Made by a program: the position numbers and the translations under genes
Source: Burkholderia sp. GAS332
GTDB lineage: Bacteria; Pseudomonadota; Gammaproteobacteria; Burkholderiales; Burkholderiaceae
DNA length: 64,000 nt
Direction of reading: 5' to 3'
NCBI GenBank assembly: GCA_900142905.1
Contig: FSRV01000001.1
Span: 4,340,001 to 4,404,000 of the forward strand
The notes under the pieces: model-generated
What the model saw: the letters and a program-made list of their open reading frames with translations, nothing else
Databases searched by the model: none
Told to the model about the DNA's origin: nothing
In this document: positions 35,356-43,779 of the stretch, one piece after another
Layout of the letters: every line of letters begins with the position of its first letter
Position numbering within the stretch: the stretch's first letter is position 1

Positions 35356-35373
35356 GACGAGGTTACCCACCCC

Positions 35374-36180
35374 ATGCTTTCATTCCCACGGTCTACCGAA
35401 AAACTTTATTATTCGGACACCTTCTTATACCAGACCGATTCGCTCGTTTCAAAGGTCGGCAAAGACTATGTTGAACTGGCTGCCACCGTCGCCTATCCCG
35501 AAGGTGGCGGCCAGGAGTCCGACATGGGCACATTGACGTTACCTGAAGGCAGGGCAATCCGGTTCATTCACGCGCGGAAGATGTACGGGCAACGAGCCAA
35601 CATCGCCGGCTTCCCTGATATTCAAACAGGCGGGGTCGTCGAACACGTGATTCATCCCGACGACGTTCACCATCTCGCGAGCCTGAATACGGGCAACGCC
35701 ATGCAGATTGGCATCGACCGCATGCGCCGCGCACAGTTGTCCTTGAGCCACACAGCGTCGCACCTGCTGTATCTGGGGGTCGGACAGGTTCGATCCGACG
35801 CGCTCGCGTGGACACTCGGTTGCCATATCCGCCCGGATGGAGCGCGTTTCGATTTCGGGGTTAGCCGCCGCTTTTCATCCGAGGAAGTCCTGGCCATCGA
35901 GCAGATCGCCAATGATTTCGTCGTCCGCGGCAGCGCGGTTCTGACTTACGCACACCCCGACCATATCGACGCGCGATATTGGGCATGCGAAGGCAACGTC
36001 ATGCCTTGCGGTGGCACGCACATCGGCAACACGGCGCCGATCGGACGCATAGCCGTTCGCCGCAAGAGCATGGGTGCGGGCAAAGAACGCTTGTCGTGTC
36101 AATTCGACGAGGCACGCTTCGATGTCGCGTCATTCCACGCAGGCTCGAGTGGCGCTGCTTCAGGCGGAGAGCCGTCATGA
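35374..36180 (+). CDS. AlaX-like trans-editing alanyl-tRNA hydrolase
   Basis: A 268-residue free-standing relative of the AlaRS editing domain. It has the beta-strand motif YPEGGGQESD (41-50), the zinc ligands His126 and His130 (SHTASH) and Cys212 with His216 (CGGTHIGNT). AlaX proteins deacylate tRNA(Ala) wrongly charged with serine or glycine. It lies 18 bases after the acetyltransferase gene and overlaps the MFS gene by ATGA. Being embedded in a biosynthesis-like operon rather than standing alone suggests protection against a serine- or alanine-like product. Base composition is lower in GC than the flanking genes. Confidence 0.88.
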   Translation: MLSFPRSTEKLYYSDTFLYQTDSLVSKVGKDYVELAATVAYPEGGGQESDMGTLTLPEGRAIRFIHARKMYGQRANIAGFPDIQTGGVVEHVIHPDDVHHLASLNTGNAMQIGIDRMRRAQLSLSHTASHLLYLGVGQVRSDALAWTLGCHIRPDGARFDFGVSRRFSSEEVLAIEQIANDFVVRGSAVLTYAHPDHIDARYWACEGNVMPCGGTHIGNTAPIGRIAVRRKSMGAGKERLSCQFDEARFDVASFHAGSSGAASGGEPS

Positions 36181-37406
36181 AGCGCGTTTTCGCCACGTCA
36201 GATCCAGCCTCGATCAGACCCGGCAAACTGCCCGGCAGAACGTACCTTTTGACGCTCTGTCAGGCCATGAACCTGACAGCCGCCGTGGTGTCCGTCACGA
36301 TTGCCGCACTAGTCGGCGGCAAGCTCGCGCCGAACCACGCGTGGGCCACCGTGCCATACGGCTGCCAGTTTGCAGCGGTCGCGCTCGCCACGTATCCCGC
36401 CGCGAGCTTTATGCGTCGCTACGGGCGGAAAAATGGCTTTCTGCTTGGTGCAATCTGTCTCATAGCGGCCGGCTGCATTGGCTACGACGCGGTTAGGCAC
36501 GCCAGCTTTGCGCAACTGGTCGTCGCACACGCGTTGCTTGGCGTCTACGTCGCGTTCGCGAACTTCTACCGCTTTGCCGCCGTTGACGGACTCGCGCCCG
36601 AGATGCGGCCCAAAGGCGTCTCGCTTGTCGTGGCCGGCGGGATCATCGCCGCAATCAGCGGCCCGCTTCTATCGATCGGTTTGCGCGATGTCAGCGGTTT
36701 TGCGACGTTCTCGTTGTGCTACGCATCCTTCGTTTTGCTCGGACTCGCCACTATCGCGCTCATCGCGCTCTGGCGCCCGGCCGTGGCGGTGGCGACTGCC
36801 GCGCAGCCGGTCGAAGCGCGCTCCGTCACGCGTCTGGCACCCATCATCGTCGCAGTCGTCGCCTCGGCGCTCAGCTACCTCATCATGAATATGCTGATGG
36901 TTCAAGCGTCGCTGCTGATGGAGTCGATGTGCGTGTCGTTTGACACGAGTTCCCTGGCGATCCAGGGACACGTCATCGCCATGTTCGCGCCATCCTTCGT
37001 GACCGGCACGATTCTGGTCCGCGCAGGCCACCGCAATACGCTGCTCGCCGGCTATGCGTTGCTGGCCGGCTCAGCGGTGTTGGGTATCTGCGGTTCAGGT
37101 CTGGGCGCGGTCGTCGCTGGCCTGATCATGCTCGGCGTGGGCTGGAATTTCGGCTACGTCGGCGGTGGTGCGCTGCTGGCCTATACGTTAACGGAGCACA
37201 ATCGCCACCGCATGCAGGGCATTAACGACTCCATCATCGCAATCTTCGCAACGGTGGGTGCGTTTGCCCCGGCCCCGCTACAGGCCTGGATCGGCTGGCG
37301 GAACACCAACCTGCTCTGCCTCGCTCTGTGCCTCGCCGCGGCCTGTCTGACATGGATCTGCATGCGAGAGCCCCGGTCGTCTGTTGGCGAGGCGCTTCGA
37401 ACATGA
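36177..37406 (+). CDS. MFS transporter, probable exporter of the operon
   Basis: A 409-residue, 12-helix MFS protein. After a 20-residue polar N-terminus, helices 1-6 include NLTAAVVSVTIAALVGGKLAP and the TM2-3 loop FMRRYGRKNGFLLGA. The second half begins about residue 215, after a loop rich in Ala/Val. No close subfamily is recognised with certainty. The start codon overlaps the AlaX stop and its stop overlaps the next gene (ATGA at both joints). Translation is therefore coupled, and export or import of the operon's product or substrate is the natural inference. Confidence 0.85.
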   Translation: MKRVFATSDPASIRPGKLPGRTYLLTLCQAMNLTAAVVSVTIAALVGGKLAPNHAWATVPYGCQFAAVALATYPAASFMRRYGRKNGFLLGAICLIAAGCIGYDAVRHASFAQLVVAHALLGVYVAFANFYRFAAVDGLAPEMRPKGVSLVVAGGIIAAISGPLLSIGLRDVSGFATFSLCYASFVLLGLATIALIALWRPAVAVATAAQPVEARSVTRLAPIIVAVVASALSYLIMNMLMVQASLLMESMCVSFDTSSLAIQGHVIAMFAPSFVTGTILVRAGHRNTLLAGYALLAGSAVLGICGSGLGAVVAGLIMLGVGWNFGYVGGGALLAYTLTEHNRHRMQGINDSIIAIFATVGAFAPAPLQAWIGWRNTNLLCLALCLAAACLTWICMREPRSSVGEALRT

Positions 37407-38338
37407 CGCTGAAGCTGGTTGACAGACTTCGGCCGGCCTGCGTCCCCATCGACACGCAAGCTGGCCCCGCTACACCGCTTCGCGAAGTGCGCCCCGGTTT
37501 GCTCGTCAAGTTCGAATGCGACAACCCCGGCGGCAGCCACAAAGTGCGGGCGGCCCGCTTTATCGTTCGGAATGCGATCGCCAACGGCAACATTGTTCCT
37601 GGCCAGACCACGGTGATCGAAAAGACCGGCGGCAACTTCGGCTTTGGACTCGCGATCGCATGTCACACGCACGGCGTCGGTGTCGAACTTGCGGTCGGGT
37701 TGGGATTCAGCGCCGTCAAACGTCGCTGCCTCGAACTATTCGGCGCTCGTCTCATTGGCCTTGAGATGCTCGAACGCGGCGCGACGCCGCGTGAGGTCGT
37801 GGAATGGCATCTACTCCACGCGGAAGAGCGTGGGCGAAGCTACTTCTACACCGATCAGTTTGGCAACGCTGCGAACGTCGCCGCGCATGAATTTGAAACC
37901 GGACCCGAGATTGCCGCGCAACTCAAGGCATGGCCCCAAGTGAGGAGGCTGACCTTTGTGGCGTGTGCGGGAACCGGGGCGAGTCTGGTCGGCATCACCA
38001 AAGCGCTTCAGCTGGCAGGGTATGCGGTCGCGGTCGTGCTGGTGGAACCGCAAGGATGCGACTCGCGCAACGGCATCTTTATCGATCACAAGCTCGAAGG
38101 GATGGCGGTAGGCGTCGCGCCGCCTTTTCTCGACTGGAGTCTGATTGACGACATCCTGACCGTGTCATTTGAAGAAGTGGTGGAGACACGCAACGTCTTC
38201 GCACGGACATCGGGCTTTCTCGCGGGCAACACGGCTGCCGCATGCCTTAACGTGGCGAACGCACTGGCGCGCGGCGCTACGGACGATCACAAAGTTCTGT
38301 CGATACTCTACGACCACGGCCTTTGGTACGTTCGCTAG
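37403..38338 (+). CDS. Cysteine synthase-like PLP-dependent enzyme (fold type II)
   Basis: A 311-residue fold-type II PLP enzyme. NPGGSHKVRAA carries the probable Schiff-base Lys47, TGGNFGFGLA (75-84) is the substrate-binding asparagine loop, and YFYTDQFGNAANVAAHE matches the QFxNxxN region of CysK. CAGTGASLVG (188-197) is the phosphate loop. Such enzymes replace the beta-substituent of O-acetylserine through an aminoacrylate intermediate. Differences from CysK (SHK instead of SVK, GGNFG instead of SGNTG) suggest another nucleophile than sulfide. It is the last gene of the coupled operon. The ATG at 37403 overlaps the MFS stop. Confidence 0.86.
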   Translation: MTLKLVDRLRPACVPIDTQAGPATPLREVRPGLLVKFECDNPGGSHKVRAARFIVRNAIANGNIVPGQTTVIEKTGGNFGFGLAIACHTHGVGVELAVGLGFSAVKRRCLELFGARLIGLEMLERGATPREVVEWHLLHAEERGRSYFYTDQFGNAANVAAHEFETGPEIAAQLKAWPQVRRLTFVACAGTGASLVGITKALQLAGYAVAVVLVEPQGCDSRNGIFIDHKLEGMAVGVAPPFLDWSLIDDILTVSFEEVVETRNVFARTSGFLAGNTAAACLNVANALARGATDDHKVLSILYDHGLWYVR

Positions 38339-38381
38339 CTTATGGGCTAGCTTCTCGAACGAGCACAGGCGCATCAAACGA

Positions 38382-38459
38382 AAAGGCCGGCGTCGTTGAA
38401 CTGCACCCCAAAGGTCGGATCTCTGTCCAACTTGTTGCAGTTCACGTTCGCCGGCCTTT
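38382..38459. terminator. Bidirectional terminator interrupted in its loop
   Basis: AAAGGCCGGCG (38382-38392) pairs perfectly with CGCCGGCCTTT (38449-38459), with A- and T-runs at the two ends, between the convergent CysK-like and fahA genes. The two arms are separated by 56 bases, most of it a 48-base palindromic insertion. Without the insertion and one CGT copy the loop would be just TCGTT. Confidence 0.75.
38397..38444. mobile_element. 48-bp IS-end-like palindromic insertion
   Basis: The segment begins TGAACTGCA and ends with its exact complement TGCAGTTCA, and the inner parts (CCCCAAAGGTCGGA and TGTCCAACTTG) also look like left and right versions of one IS terminus. CGT directly flanks both ends (38394-38396 and 38445-38447), like a 3-bp target duplication. 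The ends resemble those of IS3-family elements as I recall them. No transposase remains, so this would be a minimal non-autonomous relic. Confidence 0.5.
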
Positions 38460-38476
38460 CGCCTAAGCTCGCAGTT

Positions 38477-39805
38477 TTAGCGCTGCGCCGGCAGAATCTC
38501 CCCGACACAGGTGCCGAAGCCCACGCGGTAGCCATCGCCCTGGCACCAGCCGGCAAGCGTCAGTTCGTCGCCGTCTTCGATAAACCCTCGTGTGCCGCCT
38601 TCCTTCAATTCCAACGGATTCTTGCCGTTCCAGGTGGACTCGAGCAGGCTGCCGCATGAGTCGGCCGTCGGGCCGCTGATCGTGCCCGAACCCATCAGAT
38701 CGCCAACCCGCGTATTGCAGCCCGATACCGTGTGATGCGCGAGCTGTTGCGCCATCGTCCAGTACATATGCTTGAAGTTGGTCCGCGAGATCGTGGTGGC
38801 CTGCTTTGCCGCCTGCGGCCGCAGCGTCACCTCCAGCGAGATGTCGAACGCGTGCTTGCCGTCGTGGCGCAAGTACGCCAAAGGCTGCGGCTCCTGCGCC
38901 GGCTGCTCGACGCGGAACGGTTCGAGCGCGTCGAGCGTCACGATCCACGGCGAGATCGTCGTCGCGAATGTCTTCGCGTTGAACGGACCGAGCGGCACGT
39001 ATTCCCATTGCTGAATATCGCGCGCGCTCCAGTCGTTCAGCAGCACCATGCCGAAGATGTGCGCTTCGGCATCGGCACAGGCAATCGCCTCGCCCAGCGC
39101 ATTGCCGCTGCCGATCACGAAACCCGTCTCCAGTTCGATATCCAGCTTGCGGCATGCGCCGAACACCGGACGCTCCTGATCCGGCAGTTTCAACTGCCCG
39201 TTAGGACGCCGCACCGGCGTGCCGCTCACCACCACCGACGAGGCGCGTCCGTTGTAACCGATCGGCATCTCCGACCAGTTCGGCAACAGCGCATTCTTCG
39301 GATCGCGGAACATCGAACCGACGTTCGTCGCGTGCTCCTTCGACGAATAGAAATCGGTGTAGCCCGGAATCTGCACGGGCAGATGCAGTTGCGCATCGGA
39401 CTGACGCACCAGTGCTTTCGAACGCAAGGCGGCGGCGTCGCGCAAGGTCGCGGTGTCGCGCGCCAGCAGATTGCTCAACTGGATGCGCACGCTGCGCCAC
39501 GTATCGCGGCCAAGCGAGATGAAATCGTTGAGCGTGTCCTGCTCAAACGCCCGGTCTTTCACCGCAACGAATTGATCGGCCGTGGCGATTGGGAGCTTGA
39601 GCAAGCCAGCGGACTTGAGGACACTCAGATCGACGATCTGATCGCCGATCGCCACGCCCACGCGGCGCGCGGCGTTGGTCTTGTCGCTGAAAATGCCGAA
39701 CGGCAGGTTCTGGATCGAAAAATCGTTGGTCGAGTCGTTAGCCGACTCGACCCAGCTCTTGCGCGACGGATCGAGCGTCGCTTGAAGATCGCTCAATGCG
39801 TTCAT
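38477..39805 (-). CDS. fahA: Fumarylacetoacetase
   Basis: A 442-residue enzyme that hydrolyses fumarylacetoacetate to fumarate and acetoacetate, the last step of homogentisate (tyrosine/phenylalanine) catabolism. The N-terminal SH3-like domain includes [23 protein letters not shown]. The catalytic domain shows [50 protein letters not shown] and a final GSGTISGP, all typical of full-length eukaryote-like FAH. The ATG overlaps the hmgA stop. A terminator follows at 38382-38459. Confidence 0.96.
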   Translation of the reverse strand: MNALSDLQATLDPSRKSWVESANDSTNDFSIQNLPFGIFSDKTNAARRVGVAIGDQIVDLSVLKSAGLLKLPIATADQFVAVKDRAFEQDTLNDFISLGRDTWRSVRIQLSNLLARDTATLRDAAALRSKALVRQSDAQLHLPVQIPGYTDFYSSKEHATNVGSMFRDPKNALLPNWSEMPIGYNGRASSVVVSGTPVRRPNGQLKLPDQERPVFGACRKLDIELETGFVIGSGNALGEAIACADAEAHIFGMVLLNDWSARDIQQWEYVPLGPFNAKTFATTISPWIVTLDALEPFRVEQPAQEPQPLAYLRHDGKHAFDISLEVTLRPQAAKQATTISRTNFKHMYWTMAQQLAHHTVSGCNTRVGDLMGSGTISGPTADSCGSLLESTWNGKNPLELKEGGTRGFIEDGDELTLAGWCQGDGYRVGFGTCVGEILPAQR

Positions 39806-41148
39806 CGTTGCTCCGGGTTGAAGTGTTTCTTGAGACCTTGCCAGCACTCGTAGTAATCCGCCTGCAATTGCGCGGTTTCGAGCGCGAAACGGGTCGGCTT
39901 GATCAGCGTGCGCGTTTCGAACATGAAGGCCATGGTGTCGCCGACTTTCTTCGGCGTGGTCGTATCGCTATGCGACGCTTTCTCGAAGGTGTCCGCGTCC
40001 GGCCCATGACCCGACATGCAGTTGTGCAGACTCGCGCCGCCCGGCACGAAGCCCTCGGCCTTCGCGTCGTACACGCCGTGCACGAGGCCCATGAATTCGC
40101 TCGCGACGTTGCGATGGAACCAGGGTGGTCGGAACGTGTCTTCGGCCGCAAGCCAGCGCGGCGGGAAAATCACGAAGTCGATCGTGTCGACACCCGGCGT
40201 ATCGCTTTGCGATTGCAATACCAGGAAAATCGACGGGTCCGGATGGTCGAAGCTGATCGAGCCGATCGTGTTGAAACGGCGCAGGTCGTATTTGTACGGC
40301 GCGTAATTGCCGTGCCACGCGACCACGTCGAGCGGCGAGTGACCGATGTCCGCGCGCCACAGATTGCCGTTCATCTTGGCGACGAGTTCGAAGTCGCCTT
40401 CGCGATCTTCGTAAGCGGCATGCGGCGTGAGGAAGTCGCGCGGGTTGGCCAGGCCGTTCGAGCCGATCGGGCCGAGATCCGGCAGACGCAGCAGCGCGCC
40501 GAAGTTCTCACAGATATAACCGCGCGCCGTGCCATCCGGCAGGCTCACCGCGAAGCGCACGCCACGTGGAATCACCGCGATTTCGAACGGCTCGACATCG
40601 AGTTGGCCCATTTCGGTCGCGATATGCAGGCGGCCTTCCTGCGGCACGATCAGCAATTCGCCGTCGGCGCTGTAGAAGAACCGATCCTTCATCGAGCGGT
40701 TCGCCGCGTACAGGTGGATCGCGCAGCCGTTCATCGCTTCGGCTGAACCGTTGCCCGCCATCGTCACCCAGCCGTCGACGAAATCAGTCGGCTCGGTGGG
40801 CATCGGCAAGGCATCCCAGCGCAACTGGTTCGGCGGCGTCGGCGGTACCTCGGCGAAGTTGGCGACGAGCCGGTCCGAGGGCAGTTGCGTGAACGGCTTG
40901 TGAACTGCCGCCGGACGAATCCGGTACAACCACGAACGGCGGTTATGTCCGCGCGGCGCAGTGAATGCCGTGCCCGACAATTGCTCGGCGTACAAGCCAT
41001 AGGCCGCGCGTTGCGGCGAATTACGGCCTTCGGGCAACGCGCCCGGCAAGGCCTCCGTAGCAAATTCGTTCGCGAATCCCGTCTGGTAGCCCGGCTCGAT
41101 TTCGAGCCGCGAGCTGGCGGTATTCGGCGTGCGGGTTTGGGTATCCAT
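39802..41148 (-). CDS. hmgA: Homogentisate 1,2-dioxygenase
   Basis: A 448-residue cupin-type Fe(II) dioxygenase that opens the ring of homogentisate to maleylacetoacetate. [19 protein letters not shown] and [10 protein letters not shown] open the protein. The metal region lies in the C-terminal part with [30 protein letters not shown] and a following [19 protein letters not shown]. The ATG at 41148 follows AAGGTTCTCC-complement sequence and begins the conserved region. It is coupled to fahA by a 4-base overlap. A maleylacetoacetate isomerase gene is not in this window. Confidence 0.96.
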   Translation of the reverse strand: MDTQTRTPNTASSRLEIEPGYQTGFANEFATEALPGALPEGRNSPQRAAYGLYAEQLSGTAFTAPRGHNRRSWLYRIRPAAVHKPFTQLPSDRLVANFAEVPPTPPNQLRWDALPMPTEPTDFVDGWVTMAGNGSAEAMNGCAIHLYAANRSMKDRFFYSADGELLIVPQEGRLHIATEMGQLDVEPFEIAVIPRGVRFAVSLPDGTARGYICENFGALLRLPDLGPIGSNGLANPRDFLTPHAAYEDREGDFELVAKMNGNLWRADIGHSPLDVVAWHGNYAPYKYDLRRFNTIGSISFDHPDPSIFLVLQSQSDTPGVDTIDFVIFPPRWLAAEDTFRPPWFHRNVASEFMGLVHGVYDAKAEGFVPGGASLHNCMSGHGPDADTFEKASHSDTTTPKKVGDTMAFMFETRTLIKPTRFALETAQLQADYYECWQGLKKHFNPEQR

Positions 41149-41195
41149 ACAAGGTTCTCCGTTGATACTTGATCTCTCGACGTGCGCTGTCTGTC

Positions 41196-42563
41196 TCAGG
41201 CGGTTCGCGGTTCGGATGGGCTGCCGCCGCCTTGCCGCGTCGCCGCGGCCAGCGCGATCACCAGCAACGCGGAGCACATCACCGGCACAGCGGCCGCATG
41301 AAACAGCGATTCATTCGACCAGTTCAGCGCGATCAGTTGTCCGCCGACCAGCGGCCCGATCACCGACCCGATGCGCCCGATACCCAGGCTCCAGCCGATG
41401 CCGGTGGAGCGCAGCGTAGTCGGATAAAAATGGCCGGCCAGCGCGTTGACCGCCGGCTGTCCGCCGACCACGCAGAAGCCGCCTGCGAACACGACCAGCA
41501 ACAGCCACGGCAACGCGTGCGCCACCGTACCGATGGTGCCGACCGCCAGTGCCGCGCCCGCGAAACACACGAACAGCACGCGCACAAAACCAAACCGCTC
41601 GATGAACCAGCCGAGCAACAAGGTGCCGACCACGCCGCCGGTTTGCAGCACCGTGCCGACGATCACCGCCGTGCCCGGCGAATAACCGGCATCGCGCATC
41701 ACCGTGGGTAGCCAGTTCGACAGGAAATAAAGATCGATCAGGTTCATGAAACTGATCGCCCACAGAATCAGCGTGACAGGACCGCGACCCGCGCGGAACA
41801 GTTCGGCGACCGGTGCGCCGCCGTTGCCCTTCTCACGCACGACGACACGCGTGTTCGCATCGATCGGCAGCGTCGGATCGAACTTCGCGAGCCAGCGCAA
41901 CGCGCGATCGCTGCGCCCTTTGAGGACGAGGAATTGCAGCGACTCCGGCAACGCTGCCAGCATCGCGAACGCGAGCAGCAAGGGCACCGCGCCGCCCACC
42001 CAGAACACCGCGCGCCAGCCGTACGCAGGAATCAGCGCGGCACTGATAAAACCACCGAGCGCCGCGCCCAGCGTGAAGCCACACGACACCAGCATCATGC
42101 GCTTGACGCGATGCGCTGGGGTGGAGAACTCGCCGACCAGCGCCATCGCGTTCGGCATGATGCAGCCGAGGCCAAGCCCGGTGATAAAGCGCAGCGTGAT
42201 CAATGCGGGAATCGTGGTGACGAAGGGCGTGGCCAGCATCGACAACGCGAAGAAAAACGTCGCGCCGATCAACACCGGACGCCGGCCAATGCGGTCAGCC
42301 AGCACCGACAAGCCCAACGCGCCCAGCAACATGCCGAACAGACTGGCGCTGAACACGGGCCCGAGCGCCGCCTTCGAGACATGCCATTCACCGATCACGC
42401 TCGGCGCGACGTAGCCCATCGCTTGCGCGTCGAAGCCGTCGATCACGAGGCACAGCCCGCATAACACGAGCAACATCAACTGAAATGCCGGGTGATGCGT
42501 TTCGCCGAGCACGCGCTCGACTTCGATCACATTGGCGGCGGCCGCAGCCGGTTTAGCGCTCAT
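41196..42563 (-). CDS. Aromatic acid:H+ symporter (MFS, AAHS family)
   Basis: A 455-residue, 12-helix permease. TM1 carries [16 protein letters not shown], the DGxD signature of the AAHS family (PcaK, BenK and relatives). [13 protein letters not shown] is the TM2-3 loop and [12 protein letters not shown] follows TM6. AAHS members import aromatic acids using the proton gradient. Lying just upstream of hmgA-fahA on the same strand (47-base gap), it probably brings in homogentisate or a related phenylacetate. It is the promoter-proximal gene of that group. Confidence 0.92.
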   Translation of the reverse strand: MSAKPAAAAANVIEVERVLGETHHPAFQLMLLVLCGLCLVIDGFDAQAMGYVAPSVIGEWHVSKAALGPVFSASLFGMLLGALGLSVLADRIGRRPVLIGATFFFALSMLATPFVTTIPALITLRFITGLGLGCIMPNAMALVGEFSTPAHRVKRMMLVSCGFTLGAALGGFISAALIPAYGWRAVFWVGGAVPLLLAFAMLAALPESLQFLVLKGRSDRALRWLAKFDPTLPIDANTRVVVREKGNGGAPVAELFRAGRGPVTLILWAISFMNLIDLYFLSNWLPTVMRDAGYSPGTAVIVGTVLQTGGVVGTLLLGWFIERFGFVRVLFVCFAGAALAVGTIGTVAHALPWLLLVVFAGGFCVVGGQPAVNALAGHFYPTTLRSTGIGWSLGIGRIGSVIGPLVGGQLIALNWSNESLFHAAAVPVMCSALLVIALAAATRQGGGSPSEPRTA

Positions 42564-42912
42564 CGGGTCGTCCCCTCATCCTGACTGGATTGTCTGATAA
42601 CTGCGCGGGCTCGCTCGGCGATCAGGAAACGTGTCCTTTCCCGAAAGGGAAACGAAAACGCCAACAAAATCGCCATCGCAGCCACGCCACAATTTACGTA
42701 TGGTAAAACTAATTACGTATAGTGAAATTAACGTATACCCTGGAAGCGCGCCACGAAAGCGCCGACAGCCCGTGGCGACAAGCGTTCGGCCGATAACGTT
42801 ATGAGCATTTTGTTCAAGTGCGCGCGGTCCGGACTGCTACCATCAGTGGAAGAGGCAACCAAGTTGCGTTGCCGAGCGCTGAGCGCTGACCTATCGCCAT
42901 CCACACGCCTAC
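42564..42912. other. Divergent intergenic region with TTACGTAT repeats
   Basis: 349 bases between the AAHS transporter and the EAL-like gene. An AT-rich island at ~42690-42740 contains TTACGTAT at 42694-42701 and 42713-42720 and a variant TAACGTAT at 42729-42736. These probably are regulator sites or promoter parts for the hmg/AAHS group. The rest shows no gene. Confidence 0.55.
42694..42736. promoter_or_regulatory. Three-copy TTACGTAT-type direct repeat
   Basis: Two exact copies and one variant are spaced 19 and 16 bases apart in the AT-rich part of the region upstream of the AAHS/hmgA/fahA genes. TACGTA is itself self-complementary, so each copy could be a dimer half-site pair. Which regulator binds is unknown. 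Confidence 0.45.
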
Positions 42913-43746
42913 ATGATTCCGCCGACCATCCCCAACCTGATTGCACGCGCCGCCGATCACCCCTTTCTCGGCGAACATCTGGCGATGGGAACCGGCGTGC
43001 ATAGCGAGATCGCGCTGGCGCAGTTCGACGGCATCGAACTCGCCAGTAGCTATGAGCCGATCTTCGATATCAGCGTGCATGCGTTGGCGCAGTCGTTGTC
43101 GTCGGGTGCCGAGGGCGTGGACCGTTTCGGCGATGAGCTTGGGTTTCAGGCGGTCACGCAGCGTCTCGACGGCGCGCCCTTTGATATCTTCGACCCCTTC
43201 GAGCGAATCGCCGACGATCAGAAACTGGTCGCGCTCGACCGCATGTCACGCGCGCTGCACGCGATCAATTTCTTCGGTGCGCAGCGCCACGGGCTGCTGT
43301 TTCTGCGCGTGCACGAGCGGCTGCTCAAGAGCGTCAAGTACGACCACGGACGGCATTTCTCGACCGTGCTGGTGTCGTTCGGACTGAACCCGTCGCGGGT
43401 GGTGATCGAGTTGCCGGCGGCGGCGGTCGCGCACAAGACATTCCTCGGCTATCTGACCACGAGCTATCAGCGCTATGGTTTCAAGGTGGCGGGCAATCTG
43501 TCGAACGCGGGGCAGATTCTGTCGGTGTCGGAAACAGCGCGGCTCGACTTCATCAAAATGGATGCGGCGGTCGCGTTGCGCGACGCCATGGTGAAGCCGC
43601 TAGTCGGCTATGCGAGCCGGCTGCGGATTCCGCTGATTTTCAATCGGGTGGTGGATGAGCCGCAATTCGTCGCGCTGCAACAGTACGACGTGCGCTTCGT
43701 GCAAGGGCCGCTGTTTACCGCGCACTATCATGATCGGGCGGTGTGA
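42913..43746 (+). CDS. EAL-domain protein, degenerate
   Basis: A 277-residue cytoplasmic protein with the EAL phosphodiesterase fold but not its catalytic residues. The start ASSYEPIFDISVHAL corresponds to the YQPIVD segment. The glutamate of the EAL triplet is lost (around LSSGAEGVDRF), and the later LDFIKMDAAV matches the DxxKID region with the central acids altered. LFLRVHERLL and VIELPAAAVAHKTFL fit the middle of the domain. It probably does not cleave cyclic-di-GMP but may bind it or act through protein contacts. No sensor or GGDEF domain is attached. Confidence 0.82.
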   Translation: MIPPTIPNLIARAADHPFLGEHLAMGTGVHSEIALAQFDGIELASSYEPIFDISVHALAQSLSSGAEGVDRFGDELGFQAVTQRLDGAPFDIFDPFERIADDQKLVALDRMSRALHAINFFGAQRHGLLFLRVHERLLKSVKYDHGRHFSTVLVSFGLNPSRVVIELPAAAVAHKTFLGYLTTSYQRYGFKVAGNLSNAGQILSVSETARLDFIKMDAAVALRDAMVKPLVGYASRLRIPLIFNRVVDEPQFVALQQYDVRFVQGPLFTAHYHDRAV

Positions 43747-43779
43747 TTGGGTTCGCTGCCAGGCGCTTAACCCACCCGC

